Below are positions 1 through 9,112 of a DNA stretch of 64,000 nt, piece after piece. The DNA lies in assembly GCA_017642935.1 (NCBI GenBank), contig JAEPOK010000001.1, positions 1,409,192-1,473,191 on the forward strand, read 5' to 3'. The position numbers and the translations under genes are program-made. The notes below the pieces were generated by a model. That model saw nothing but the letters and a program-made list of their open reading frames with translations, was not told the DNA's origin and did not search any database. This DNA is from Hyphomicrobiales bacterium (GTDB taxonomy: Bacteria; Pseudomonadota; Alphaproteobacteria; Rhizobiales; MH13). The first letter of the stretch is position 1. Each line of letters begins with the position of its first letter.

Positions 1-270
1 ACCCGGTGGCCCATGCCTCGCGAAGTTTGATGTCTCTCAGAGTCTCTTGTCTCGCTTCGCAAACTGGCGTATGTCCCGCCGGTCTTTCACGATGAAAGGC
101 TCCGGCCGGGGGTTGAACGGAAGGTCAGCGCAAGCTGGCAGATGGTGGAAGAGCCATCGGCTTCCCGTGTTCCCGCTCTCGAACTTTTCTTGCCAAGCTC
201 CTCTCCCGATTGGGATGGATCACTGGTTTGAAGAGGCTTTGCGCCGGATGATCCTAAATGAGGAAAACCA
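1..270. other. Leader region upstream of rpsF, no gene supported
   Basis: No coding frame here has recognisable protein character. The last part must hold the promoter and leader of the rpsF-rpsR-rplI operon, with a purine-rich AGGAAAA ribosome binding site at 261-267. No clear -35/-10 pair was found. A possible minus-strand ATG at 14 has only four codons in the window and cannot be judged. Confidence 0.4.
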
Positions 271-717
271 ATGGCACTTTATGAACATGTGTTCCTCGCC
301 CGCCAGGATGTGTCGCAGCAACAGGTCGACGCTCTTGTGGAACAGTATTCCGGGCTGATTTCAGAAATGGGCGGCTCCGTCGCCAAAACCGAATATTGGG
401 GCATGAAAAGCCTCTCTTTTCGCATCAAAAAGAACCGCAAGGCGCATTACACGCTGATGAACATCGACGCTCCGTCGGATGCCGTCAGCGAAATGGAACG
501 TCAGATGGGCATCAATGAAGATGTTCTGCGCTTCATGACCATTCGCATCGACGCGTTCGAAGAAGGCCCGTCGGCAATGATGCGCAAATCCGACCGTGAC
601 GACCGTCGCGGCGGACGCGGCGGCGACCGTGGTGGTGATCGTGGCGAGCGTCGCCCGCGCCGCGATGACGGTGACAAGCCTGCCGAAACCAAACCTGCCG
701 CAGAAGGAGACGCATAA
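271..717 (+). CDS. rpsF: 30S ribosomal protein S6
   Basis: S6 is a small-subunit protein that binds 16S rRNA as a heterodimer with S18. The 148-residue product opens with the typical [13 protein letters not shown] strand and has the S6 fold to about residue 100 ([18 protein letters not shown], then the [16 protein letters not shown] strand). The last 45 residues are low complexity, with Arg/Gly/Asp repeats ([20 protein letters not shown]) followed by an acidic/Pro tail, which is common in alphaproteobacterial S6. The ATG at 271 has AGGAAAA just upstream. The stop codon overlaps the rpsR start by one base, so the two are translationally coupled, in line with equimolar S6:S18. Confidence 0.97.
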   Translation: MALYEHVFLARQDVSQQQVDALVEQYSGLISEMGGSVAKTEYWGMKSLSFRIKKNRKAHYTLMNIDAPSDAVSEMERQMGINEDVLRFMTIRIDAFEEGPSAMMRKSDRDDRRGGRGGDRGGDRGERRPRRDDGDKPAETKPAAEGDA

Positions 718-959
718 TGGCCGCAGCAGCTGGCGCTCGTCGCCCTTTTTTCCGCCGTCGTAAGACCTGCCCGTTCTCCGGCGACAATGCGCCGAAGATC
801 GATTACAAGGATGTACGCCTGATGCAGCGCTACATTTCGGAGCGCGGCAAAATCGTTCCGTCCCGTATCACCGCCGTTTCGGCGAAGAAGCAACGCGAAC
901 TGGCCAAGGCTATCAAACGCGCACGCTTTCTGGGCCTTCTGCCCTACGTCGTGAAGTAA
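717..959 (+). CDS. rpsR: 30S ribosomal protein S18
   Basis: Small-subunit protein that pairs with S6 on the platform of the 30S subunit. The 80 residues are the normal length. It shows the basic N-terminus ([17 protein letters not shown]), the '[20 protein letters not shown]' core and the '[20 protein letters not shown]' segment ending in [13 protein letters not shown], all diagnostic. It starts inside the rpsF stop codon (TAATG). A 168-base gap separates it from rplI, and an imperfect hairpin (984-989 with 1003-1008) lies in that gap. Confidence 0.97.
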   Translation: MAAAAGARRPFFRRRKTCPFSGDNAPKIDYKDVRLMQRYISERGKIVPSRITAVSAKKQRELAKAIKRARFLGLLPYVVK

Positions 960-1127
960 GCGACACCAAAACCAATGCTGGTTCGGCGAGGTCTGATGGG
1001 CTTCGCCGTGCCTAACCGCCCCAACACTTTTGGATCGCGGGACAGCATGCCAGGGCGAAGACACCCTGCACCGGCGCCAATCACGCCAACGCTGTTCCAT
1101 CGCGATCCGCAACAAAGGATCTAATCG

Positions 1128-1790
1128 ATGGACGTCATTCTCCTGGAACGCGTCGCCAAACTCGGCCAGATGGGCGAGACGGTCAAAGTCAAAGACGGGT
1201 ACGCCCGCAACTTTCTGTTGCCGCAGGGCAAAGCGCTGCGCGCCAACAAAGCCAACCTTGCCAAGTTCGAAGCCGAGCGTGCGCAGCTTGAAGCGCGCAA
1301 CCTTGAGCGCAAGTCTGAGGCCGAAGGCGTGGCAAGCACGCTTGACGGCGCAACCTACATCATCATCCGCTCCGCCGGTGAAACCGGTCAGCTTTACGGC
1401 TCCGTGGCAGCCCGTGATATCGCCGAAGCGGCGACCGCTGACGGCGTCAGCGTTTCGCGTGGGCAGGTTCGCCTGGAGCGTCCGATCAAATCGATTGGTC
1501 TGCACCCGGTGATCGTTCAGTTGCACCCGGAAGTGGAAGTGACTGTGACGATGAACGTTGCGCGCTCCGAAGATGAGGCCGAGCGCCAGGCCGCTGGTGA
1601 AGATCTCACCGTGCAGGATTATGACGGCTTTGAGTTTGAGGAAGAGGTGGACGAGGACGCCCCGGACGCCGAAGACATCTTCGAGGTCGCGCCCGATGAT
1701 GATGAGTTGGCACTCGGCAGTGACGATGAAGGTTCTGCCGACGAGGCTTCCGAGACTGAAGGTGATGAGGAAACTGACAAAGCTGAATAA
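1128..1790 (+). CDS. rplI: 50S ribosomal protein L9 with long acidic C-terminal extension
   Basis: L9 binds 23S rRNA at the base of the L1 stalk and helps keep the reading frame. The N-terminal domain is clear ([36 protein letters not shown]), followed by the connecting helix and the C-terminal domain up to about residue 148. Bacterial L9 is usually near 150 residues. This one runs to 220, with a tail of some 70 residues dominated by Glu and Asp and almost no basic residues. Third gene of the S6-S18-L9 cluster, ended by a strong terminator at 1823-1850. Confidence 0.96.
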   Translation: MDVILLERVAKLGQMGETVKVKDGYARNFLLPQGKALRANKANLAKFEAERAQLEARNLERKSEAEGVASTLDGATYIIIRSAGETGQLYGSVAARDIAEAATADGVSVSRGQVRLERPIKSIGLHPVIVQLHPEVEVTVTMNVARSEDEAERQAAGEDLTVQDYDGFEFEEEVDEDAPDAEDIFEVAPDDDELALGSDDEGSADEASETEGDEETDKAE

Positions 1791-1822
1791 GGCTTGTTCA
1801 CATCAATCCACACCTATTGAAG

Positions 1823-1850
1823 CGCCGGGCTCCTGCCCGGCGTTTTTTTT
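1823..1850 (+). terminator. Rho-independent terminator after rplI
   Basis: A perfect 8-bp GC stem (CGCCGGGC, 1823-1830, with GCCCGGCG, 1835-1842), a TCCT loop and a run of eight T (1843-1850). It lies 32 bases after the rplI stop and separates the ribosomal operon from dnaB. Confidence 0.93.
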
Positions 1851-1924
1851 ATCATTTGGGCAAGGCGCGCACACAAGCGCTCAAGACTCGGTTATGGTGC
1901 GCCTCTGACCACAATGAGGCCCCC

Positions 1925-3409
1925 ATGAACGACCTTGCCCCTTTGGCAACGAAAGGCGCAGAAGCGCTGCGCTCGGCGCCGCACAACGCCGAAGCCGAGG
2001 CGGGTTTGCTGGGCGCCATCTTGGTGAACAATGAGGCGTTCTATCGCGTCGTTGATTTCCTAGAGCCGCACCACTTTTATCTGGCACCGCACCAGAAAAT
2101 CTTCGCCACGATCTCCGAGCTCATTCGCGGCGGCAAGGTGGCGACGCCGATCACTGTAAAGACCTATTTCACCGCCGATGAAACCATCGGTGAGATGAGC
2201 GTGCCGGCCTATCTGCTGCGGCTGCACGCCGACGCGACCAGCATCATCAACGTCGTTGATTATGCCGGCATGGTCTATGAGCTTGCCCTGCGCCGGATGC
2301 TGATCGGCATCGGCGAGGACATGGTCAATGTTGCCTATGATGCGACCGTTGATACGTCCGCCGGACAGCAGATCGAAACGGCGGAAAAACAACTCTTTTC
2401 GCTCGCTGAAAAAGGCCGCGCCGAGCAAGGCTTTGTCGGTTTCGACAACGCGCTTGAGCAAGCCATCCACATGGCGACCGCCGCCTACCAGCGCGACGGC
2501 CAGCTATCGGGTCTACCAAGCTATTTTCGCAATCTCGATGGCCGCATGGGCGGGCTGCAGCGCTCCGATCTCATCATCCTCGCCGGGCGTCCAGCGATGG
2601 GCAAAACCTCTCTTGCCACCAACATCGCCTACAATATCGCCAAGCATTGGCGCGGCGGCGTCGGCGCCAACAATGAGATCGAAACCGAGACCGGTGGGAT
2701 CGTCGGCTTCTTCTCGCTGGAGATGTCGTCGGAACAGCTCGCAACGCGTATTCTGGCCGAGCAGTCGGGGGTCTCCTCATCGCGCATTCGCCGTGGCGAT
2801 ATCAAAGCCAATGAGTTCGAACAGGTGGTGATGGCAAGCCAGGAAATGCATTCCATCCCGCTTTATATCGACCAGACTGGCGGCCTCACGGTTGGCCAGT
2901 TGGCAGCGCGCGCGCGGAGGCTGAAACGCCAAAAGGGACTTGATGTTCTGATTCTGGATTATCTGCAATTGCTGACAGGGTCCTCGCGTCGATCGAGCGA
3001 AAATCGGGTTCAAGAGATCACCGAAATCACCACTGGTCTCAAGGCTTTAGCCAAAGAACTGGATGTTCCGATTCTGGCTCTATCGCAGCTTTCCAGACAG
3101 GTTGAAGCGCGTGAAGACAAGCGCCCGCAACTCTCCGATCTTAGGGAGTCTGGCTCGATCGAGCAGGACGCCGACGTCGTGCTTTTCGTCTATCGCGAGG
3201 AGTATTATCTGCAGAACAAAGAGCCGAAGCCGAACACCGAAGAGCATCTTGCCTGGCAGGAAGAGATGGACCGTGTGCATGGTCTTGCCGAGGTGATCAT
3301 CGGCAAGCAGCGGCACGGCCCGACAGGCACTGCCAAACTGACTTTCGAGGCGGAACTGACCCGCTTTGGTGATTATGTCGAAGACGACCATGTCCCCGAT
3401 CACTACTGA
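1925..3409 (+). CDS. dnaB: Replicative DNA helicase DnaB
   Basis: Hexameric 5'-3' helicase at the replication fork; loads with primase DnaG. The 494-residue product has the N-terminal helical domain (SAPHNAEAEAGLLGAIL, about residues 17-120) and a RecA-like C-terminal ATPase with Walker A GRPAMGKTS near residue 220, Walker B LDVLILDYLQLL and the DLRESGSIEQDADVV motif. The reading frame is open from 1817, but ATG 1925 gives the usual MND...P start and lies beyond the terminator. No intein is present. Its 3' end overlaps the start of alr by about 20 bases. Confidence 0.96.
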   Translation: MNDLAPLATKGAEALRSAPHNAEAEAGLLGAILVNNEAFYRVVDFLEPHHFYLAPHQKIFATISELIRGGKVATPITVKTYFTADETIGEMSVPAYLLRLHADATSIINVVDYAGMVYELALRRMLIGIGEDMVNVAYDATVDTSAGQQIETAEKQLFSLAEKGRAEQGFVGFDNALEQAIHMATAAYQRDGQLSGLPSYFRNLDGRMGGLQRSDLIILAGRPAMGKTSLATNIAYNIAKHWRGGVGANNEIETETGGIVGFFSLEMSSEQLATRILAEQSGVSSSRIRRGDIKANEFEQVVMASQEMHSIPLYIDQTGGLTVGQLAARARRLKRQKGLDVLILDYLQLLTGSSRRSSENRVQEITEITTGLKALAKELDVPILALSQLSRQVEAREDKRPQLSDLRESGSIEQDADVVLFVYREEYYLQNKEPKPNTEEHLAWQEEMDRVHGLAEVIIGKQRHGPTGTAKLTFEAELTRFGDYVEDDHVPDHY

Positions 3410-4505
3410 TCTCGATCAGACGGACCACAGCGGTGGACGACTAACTGTCAATCTCGGTGCCCTAGTTCAGAACTGGAGAACGCTTGCCCAGCTAGCAGCG
3501 CCTGGTGAGTGCGCTGGCGTGGTGAAGGGCAATGCCTATGGGATCGGTCTGGAGCCGGTTTCGCAGGCTCTGTGGAAAGCTGGTTGCAAGACGTTCTTCG
3601 TTGCTTTGCCGCAAGAAGCTTTTGAGCTGCGTGGCTACCTTCCTGAGGCCTCGATCTATTGCCTGGGCGGAGTGACGCCAACCGGTGCGGCTGACTTTGC
3701 CAGCCAGAAGGTGCGCCCAGTGCTCAACACGATGGATGAGGTCCATGAGTGGGCTGCTCTAGGCGGTGACCATCAAGCCGCCCTGCACGTCGATACAGGC
3801 ATGACGCGACTTGGGATAACCATGGATGAAGCCGTCGCGCTGGCGGCTGACAACGGTTTGCTGGCCCGGCTGAACCTTACGCATGTCATGAGCCATTTGG
3901 CGTGCGCGGACGAACCCGATCACGCTCTCAACGATTTGCAGATCGCCAACTTCAATGAGGTCCGTTCTCTTTTTCCCGACCTTGCTGGATCGCTGGCAAA
4001 TTCTGCCGGCACGATACAGGGCGAACGCTTTCGTCATGACCTCGCGCGCCCTGGCATCGCACTCTATGGCGGCCAATCGGTTGTTCCTTCATCGGTGGAT
4101 CTGCACTCGGTGATAAGGTTGGAAGCGCGTGTCATGCAGATACGTCCCGCCAAGGCGGGAGACGTCGTTGGGTATGGCGCCACCAAAAAGCTCGACCGCG
4201 ACAGCCGTATCGCGATCCTGGGTGTCGGCTATGCAGATGGCTATCACCGGCTTGTCGGCAACGACCCCGACGCACACGTTTCGATCAATGACCACCCTGC
4301 CCCGCTGCTTGGCCGCGTATCTATGGACCTGATGGCCGCCGACATTACCGAGTCGCATTTTGATGGTGTTCGCGCCGGCATGTTCATTGAACTGATAAAT
4401 TCCCAGATCACGGTTGATGTGGTCGCCAAGTGGGCGAACACCATCGGCTATGAGGTACTCACTGGGCTGGGTCTGCGTTATGCTCGCACTTATCTGGGTG
4501 GTTGA
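3390..4505 (+). CDS. alr: Alanine racemase
   Basis: PLP-dependent interconversion of L- and D-alanine, supplying D-Ala for peptidoglycan. The Lys that binds PLP is in VVKGNAYGIG. The C-terminal beta domain has ILGVGYADGYHR with the catalytic Tyr region, RVSMDLMAADIT, and the C-terminal GLRYARTYLGG. Length about 371 residues, as in the family. ATG 3390 is chosen, and ATG 3375 is possible; both lie inside the end of dnaB and neither has a strong ribosome binding site, so coupling to dnaB translation is likely. The dnaB-alr-radA order is common in Rhizobiales. Confidence 0.94.
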   Translation: MSPITTDLDQTDHSGGRLTVNLGALVQNWRTLAQLAAPGECAGVVKGNAYGIGLEPVSQALWKAGCKTFFVALPQEAFELRGYLPEASIYCLGGVTPTGAADFASQKVRPVLNTMDEVHEWAALGGDHQAALHVDTGMTRLGITMDEAVALAADNGLLARLNLTHVMSHLACADEPDHALNDLQIANFNEVRSLFPDLAGSLANSAGTIQGERFRHDLARPGIALYGGQSVVPSSVDLHSVIRLEARVMQIRPAKAGDVVGYGATKKLDRDSRIAILGVGYADGYHRLVGNDPDAHVSINDHPAPLLGRVSMDLMAADITESHFDGVRAGMFIELINSQITVDVVAKWANTIGYEVLTGLGLRYARTYLGG

Positions 4506-4584
4506 CCGGTAACCGTTTGATCTTGTTTTGTTCTCATCATTAGGATAAGAGCGAAACACGTCAATCGCTGAAAAAAGAGTGCGC

Positions 4585-6003
4585 ATGGCCAAGCGTCGAT
4601 CCTCCTTCATCTGCCAGAATTGCGGCACCGAGCACCCCCGCTGGATCGGTAAGTGCGATGGCTGCGGCGCATGGAACTCGCTGGTGGAAGAAAGTGCATC
4701 CGGTGGCGGCGGTGCGCTTGGCGGACCGGCGAAAGGGTCAGCCGTAAAGGGCCGGGTCGTCGGGCTTTCCTCACTCGATCATGTCGAAGAACCTTTGCCG
4801 CGACTCGCCTCTGGAATCACGGAGCTCGACAGGGTGACCGGCGGCGGATTCGTGCGCGGGTCAGCGCTTCTCGTCGGCGGTGATCCAGGAATCGGCAAGT
4901 CAACCTTGCTCATGCAAGTCACGGCAGCGCTCGCGCAGAAAAATGCGCGCGTGATTTACATTTCTGGTGAGGAAGCGCTTGGGCAGGTGCGCTTGCGGGC
5001 TGAGCGCCTCGGCGTTTCCCAGGCGCCGGTCGCCATCGCGTCTGAAACCAACCTGGAAGACATTCTGGCGACGCTTGAGGACGGACCGCAGCCTGATCTG
5101 GTGGTGCTTGATTCCATCCAGACGCTGTGGAGCGCGGGCGTTGACAGCGCGCCGGGCACTGTGACGCAGGTGCGTGCCTGCGCCCAGCAAGTGATCCGTT
5201 ATGCCAAACGCACCGGCGCGAGCGTCATTCTGGTCGGCCATGTCACCAAAGACGGACAGATCGCCGGTCCGAGGGTCGTGGAGCACATGGTCGATGCGGT
5301 GCTCTACTTCGAAGGTGATCGCACCCATCACTTCCGCGTGCTGCGCGGGGTAAAAAACCGCTTTGGGGCGACCGATGAGATCGGCGTTTTCGAGATGACG
5401 GGCTCCGGCCTGCAAGAGGTGCAGAACCCATCAGAGCTCTTTCTTGGTGACCGGCTGGTGGAAACACCCGGCTCGGTGGTGTTTGCCGGGTTGGAAGGCA
5501 CGCGGCCGATTTTGGTGGAAATCCAGGCGTTGGTCGCGCCCTCATCGCTCGGCACGCCACGGCGCGCCGTGGTCGGCTGGGATTCCAACAGGCTGGCGAT
5601 GGTGTTGGCCGTGCTGGAAGCGCGGTGCGGTGTCCGCTTTTCCGGCCATGATGTGTATCTGGCCGTCGCCGGCGGTCTGCGCCTCAGCGAGCCTGCCGCG
5701 GACCTTGCTGTGGCTGCCGCCCTTGTTGCCTCGCTCACAGGCCTCTCGCTTCCCGCCAAGCAAGTCTATTTTGGCGAGATCGGTTTATCAGGAGCTGTGC
5801 GCTCTGCCCCACAAGCCGTCTTGCGGATGAAAGAAGCAGCGAGACTCGGCTTTGAAGAGGCGATAACGGCGCCGCTTGCTAAAGAGCGCGACGCGAAAAC
5901 TGGCCTGCGCCTCAATGCCCATACGCGGCTTGAATCGCTGGTTGCTGATTTGGCCGCCGCTGCGGCGAGCACGGGCCAACCGCATCAACAGGCCGCGGAA
6001 TAA
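4585..6003 (+). CDS. radA: DNA repair protein RadA
   Basis: RecA-related ATPase that promotes branch migration in recombinational repair. The 472-residue protein has the N-terminal C4 zinc finger (CQNCG and CDGCG, residues about 12-31), Walker A GGDPGIGKST, the RadA-specific KNRFG motif, and a C-terminal Lon-protease-like domain (SGHDVYLAVAGGLRLSEPAADLAVAAAL). ATG 4585 is preferred over GTG 4579 because AAAAAAGAG lies at a suitable distance and the MAKRRSSFICQNCG start is typical. Followed by a likely terminator overlapping its stop codon. Confidence 0.95.
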   Translation: MAKRRSSFICQNCGTEHPRWIGKCDGCGAWNSLVEESASGGGGALGGPAKGSAVKGRVVGLSSLDHVEEPLPRLASGITELDRVTGGGFVRGSALLVGGDPGIGKSTLLMQVTAALAQKNARVIYISGEEALGQVRLRAERLGVSQAPVAIASETNLEDILATLEDGPQPDLVVLDSIQTLWSAGVDSAPGTVTQVRACAQQVIRYAKRTGASVILVGHVTKDGQIAGPRVVEHMVDAVLYFEGDRTHHFRVLRGVKNRFGATDEIGVFEMTGSGLQEVQNPSELFLGDRLVETPGSVVFAGLEGTRPILVEIQALVAPSSLGTPRRAVVGWDSNRLAMVLAVLEARCGVRFSGHDVYLAVAGGLRLSEPAADLAVAAALVASLTGLSLPAKQVYFGEIGLSGAVRSAPQAVLRMKEAARLGFEEAITAPLAKERDAKTGLRLNAHTRLESLVADLAAAAASTGQPHQQAAE

Positions 6004-6019
6004 CGGCGGCGCCTTTTTT
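5990..6019 (+). terminator. Probable terminator at the end of radA
   Basis: AGGCCGC (5990-5996) can pair with GCGG-CGCCT (6006-6014) with a two-base bulge, followed by TTTTTT (6014-6019). It spans the radA stop codon. The bulge makes the call moderate. Confidence 0.5.
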
Positions 6020-6230
6020 GTTGGTCGGAGTGCACAATTTGCATGCGCCCCAGCCTGCGTCATCGATTGTGACAGGTCTGTGTCGCTCTTGCACTTGAAC
6101 CCTGCGCCTGATCGTGAAAAAGACGGTTCGGCTGCTTGCCAGCGCATTGGCGCGTCGGACCACCGACGATGTTGTGCGCCGGGTTGCGCCCCCCGACCTG
6201 CCGCGACCATCGTTCAAGAGGCCCTTGTTT

Positions 6231-6782
6231 ATGACGCTCACCATTCTTGATGGGATCGTTCTGATTGTCGTGTTGCTGTCAGCCGTCCTGGCGATGATGC
6301 GTGGTTTCCTTCGTGAAATTCTGTCGATCGGGTCCTGGGTCGCCGCTGCAGCTGGTGCTTACTTCCTCTATCCGAGCTTGCTGCCCTTCGCCAAACAGTA
6401 CATCACCGAGGATGTGTTCGCGACAGCCGCCGTCATTGGCATCATCTTCTTCCTTATTCTGATCATCGTATCCTATCTGACGATGAAACTTTCCGACGCG
6501 GTGGCTGATTCTGCCATCGGCCCGCTCGATCGCACGCTCGGATTTCTTTACGGCGCGGCCCGCGCGGTGCTCCTGTTCGTGATCGCGGCGCTGTTCTTCA
6601 ACTTTTTCATTCCCGAAAACGCCCCACAATGGGTGGCCGACTCGCGCTCCAAGCCGTTCCTGGATGAGTTGGGGGCCGAACTGCTGGCCATCTTGCCAGA
6701 TGACCCAGAAGGGCAGATCATCGACCGCATTCGCGGCAATGACGACGAAGATGAAACGGCCGTTCCAAGCACTGGAACGTAA
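6231..6782 (+). CDS. cvpA: CvpA family inner-membrane protein
   Basis: Membrane protein named for its need in colicin V production in E. coli; its biochemical role is not settled, and it often sits beside purF. The 183 residues show MTLTILDGIVLIVVLLSAVLA, the family's GFLREILSI/SW signature after the first helix, and three further hydrophobic segments up to about residue 125, then a polar acidic tail. The frame is open from 6114, but ATG 6231 gives the conserved N-terminus. Next gene purF starts 86 bases on, matching the cvpA-purF pair known in many proteobacteria. Confidence 0.9.
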   Translation: MTLTILDGIVLIVVLLSAVLAMMRGFLREILSIGSWVAAAAGAYFLYPSLLPFAKQYITEDVFATAAVIGIIFFLILIIVSYLTMKLSDAVADSAIGPLDRTLGFLYGAARAVLLFVIAALFFNFFIPENAPQWVADSRSKPFLDELGAELLAILPDDPEGQIIDRIRGNDDEDETAVPSTGT

Positions 6783-6868
6783 GGCGTATAGAGGTGCGTC
6801 GGCACCAAATTGCTCGCATTTCTTATTGCCGCACCGGCTGCGACGCCTTCGCTGAAAGGTCCTGACCC

Positions 6869-8314
6869 ATGGTCGCCTACACTGCGCATGACGATCACTT
6901 TCATGATGAGTGCGGCATCTTCGGCGTGTTCGGGCATACCGATGCAGCAGCCCTGACTGCCCTCGGCCTGCATGCCCTTCAGCATCGCGGGCAAGAGGCG
7001 GCCGGCATCGTCTCGTTCGATGGGCGGCAATTTTTTTCAGAACGCCATATCGGCTTAGTCGGCGATCGCTTTTCCAAGCCAGATGTTCTGGGCCGTTTGA
7101 AAGGCGATCGAACGATTGGTCATGTGCGTTATTCAACCGCCGGTGGCGCGGGATTACGCAACGTGCAGCCGCTGTTTGCCGAGTTTGCCGGTGGCGGTTT
7201 TGCGGTTGCACATAACGGCAATCTGACCAATGCGCACAAGCTGCAAATTCAGCTGCGCCAGGGCGGGTCGATATTCCAATCAACGTCCGACACCGAGCCG
7301 ATCATTCATTTGATCGCAACCAGCAAGGAATCCAACATTGTCGCGCGGCTCACCGACGCGCTGCACAAGGTCGAAGGCGCCTATTCGCTGATCGCGCTGA
7401 CCGAAAAGAAACTGATCGGCGTGCGCGACCCTCTTGGTGTGCGCCCGCTTGTTCTCGGCATGATCGACGATGCGCCGGTGCTTGCCTCGGAGACCTGCGC
7501 TCTGGACATCATTGGCGCAGATTTCGTGCGCGATATTGAGCCGGGTGAGATGGTGGTGATCACCAAGACCGGGGTCGAAAGCTTCCGACCGTTTGATCCC
7601 AAACCATCACGGTTCTGCGTCTTCGAATATGTCTATTTTGCACGGCCCGATTCGATGGTCGAGGGACGCAATGTCTATGCCGTGCGCAAGCAGATCGGCG
7701 CAGAGCTTTCCCGCGAGGCACCAGCTGACGTTGATCTGGTGATCCCAGTACCTGACTCCGGCACGCCAGCGGCGATCGGGTTTGCCGAAGCGTCGGGCAT
7801 TCCGTTCGACCTTGGCATTGTACGCAACCATTATGTCGGTCGGACCTTCATCGAGCCGACCGATGCCATACGCCATATGGGTGTGAAGCTGAAGCTCAAC
7901 CCCAATCGGCTGCTTCTGGAAGGCAAGCGGGTCGTTCTGGTGGATGATTCCATCGTGCGCGGCACGACATCGAAAAAGATCGTCCAGATGGTCCGCGAGG
8001 CCGGGGCGCGCGAGGTGCATATGCGCGTGGCAAGCCCGCCCACCCGCGACGCTTGCTATTACGGCGTCGATACGCCTGAGCGCGAGCAGCTCATCGCCTC
8101 CAGCCAGACCGTCGATCAAATCGCCCAATCCATCGGTGTCGATAGCCTTGGGTTTCTCACCATCGACGGGCTTTACCGCGCGCTCGGCGAAGCCCGCCGC
8201 AACGGCGATGCGCCGCAATTCTGCGATGCCTGTTTCACCGGCGACTACCCGACGCCGCTCACCGACCGTACCGAAAAAACGGCGAACCGCTTGCGGCTTG
8301 TCGAAGCCGACTGA
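6869..8314 (+). CDS. purF: Amidophosphoribosyltransferase
   Basis: First committed step of purine synthesis: PRPP plus glutamine to 5-phosphoribosylamine. The glutamine amidotransferase domain begins after a short propeptide at the catalytic Cys of DECGIFGVFG, so cleavage before Cys15 is expected. It continues with LQHRGQEAAGIVS and GHVRYSTAG. The C-terminal phosphoribosyltransferase domain has the PRPP loop VVLVDDSIVRGTTSKK. Length 481, normal. GAAAGG lies upstream of the ATG. An SDR gene follows after 15 bases. Confidence 0.96.
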   Translation: MVAYTAHDDHFHDECGIFGVFGHTDAAALTALGLHALQHRGQEAAGIVSFDGRQFFSERHIGLVGDRFSKPDVLGRLKGDRTIGHVRYSTAGGAGLRNVQPLFAEFAGGGFAVAHNGNLTNAHKLQIQLRQGGSIFQSTSDTEPIIHLIATSKESNIVARLTDALHKVEGAYSLIALTEKKLIGVRDPLGVRPLVLGMIDDAPVLASETCALDIIGADFVRDIEPGEMVVITKTGVESFRPFDPKPSRFCVFEYVYFARPDSMVEGRNVYAVRKQIGAELSREAPADVDLVIPVPDSGTPAAIGFAEASGIPFDLGIVRNHYVGRTFIEPTDAIRHMGVKLKLNPNRLLLEGKRVVLVDDSIVRGTTSKKIVQMVREAGAREVHMRVASPPTRDACYYGVDTPEREQLIASSQTVDQIAQSIGVDSLGFLTIDGLYRALGEARRNGDAPQFCDACFTGDYPTPLTDRTEKTANRLRLVEAD

Positions 8315-8329
8315 CAACCAGGTACATTC

Positions 8330-9109
8330 ATGAATCAACCTGCCAATGATGATGCCCAACCGGCTATTAAGCCCGGCTCCTCCGATGCGCGCGTGGTCGT
8401 TGTCACCGGCGCCTCGCGCGGCATCGGTTATGCGACTGCCAAAGCCTTTGGGGCCACCGGCGCCCATGTGGTGGCTGTGGCGCGCACGACCGGCGGGCTG
8501 GAGGAGTTGGACGATGAGATCAAGGCCGCTGGCGGCTCGGCCACACTCGTGCCGCTCGACCTGAAGGACGAGAATGCCATCGACCGGATGGGCCTAGCGC
8601 TTTACGAGCGTTTTGGCCGGGTCGATGTTGTGATCGGCAATGCGGCTGTCATCGGCGTTATCACACCGCTTGGCCATTTGAAGCCGAAAGATTTTGAGAC
8701 GCTGATGGCCGTCAATGTGACCGCCAATTATCGCCTCATCCGCTCCATGGACCCGCTGCTTCGCCAGTCCGACTCCGGGCGTGCGGTGTTTTTAACCTGC
8801 ACTGCCGGTCAGGCCGCCAAGCCTTTTTGGGGTGGCTATGCGGCCAGCAAGGCGGCGCTGGATTCCATGGTGCGCACCTATGCGGCCGAGATGATCAACA
8901 CGCCGGTTCGCGTCAACCTTTTCGACCCTGGGCCTGTGCGCACGGCACTGCGCGGTAAAGCCGTGCCGGGTGAGGACCAGACGGCGCTGCCGATGCCAGA
9001 TGATGTGATCGGGCCAATCCTGGAACTCACCAGCCCCGATTTTGCTGAGACCGGCCAGCTGTTCCACGGCCGCGCTGACGGCTTGAAGAAGGCGACTGAC
9101 CCCGCCTAA
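8330..9109 (+). CDS. Short-chain dehydrogenase/reductase
   Basis: Rossmann-fold NAD(P)-dependent oxidoreductase; substrate not known. It carries the cofactor motif TGASRGIG (about residues 27-34), NAA at the fourth strand and the active-site YAASK. After the catalytic Tyr it keeps the usual PGPVRT segment. The gene follows purF by 15 bases, an arrangement frequent in Rhizobiales, and is probably cotranscribed with it. Its stop is only three bases from the stop of the convergent der gene, so no separate terminator fits between them. Confidence 0.88.
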   Translation: MNQPANDDAQPAIKPGSSDARVVVVTGASRGIGYATAKAFGATGAHVVAVARTTGGLEELDDEIKAAGGSATLVPLDLKDENAIDRMGLALYERFGRVDVVIGNAAVIGVITPLGHLKPKDFETLMAVNVTANYRLIRSMDPLLRQSDSGRAVFLTCTAGQAAKPFWGGYAASKAALDSMVRTYAAEMINTPVRVNLFDPGPVRTALRGKAVPGEDQTALPMPDDVIGPILELTSPDFAETGQLFHGRADGLKKATDPA

Positions 9110-9112
9110 TCG

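Noticed and set aside
1-14. Possible start of a divergent minus-strand gene at the left edge
   Set aside because: Only four codons are visible, with a weak ribosome binding site; not enough to call.
501-1526. Long minus-strand open frame (341 codons) across rpsF, rpsR and rplI
   Set aside because: It is antisense to three certain ribosomal genes and has no domain-like sequence; an effect of GC-rich codon bias.
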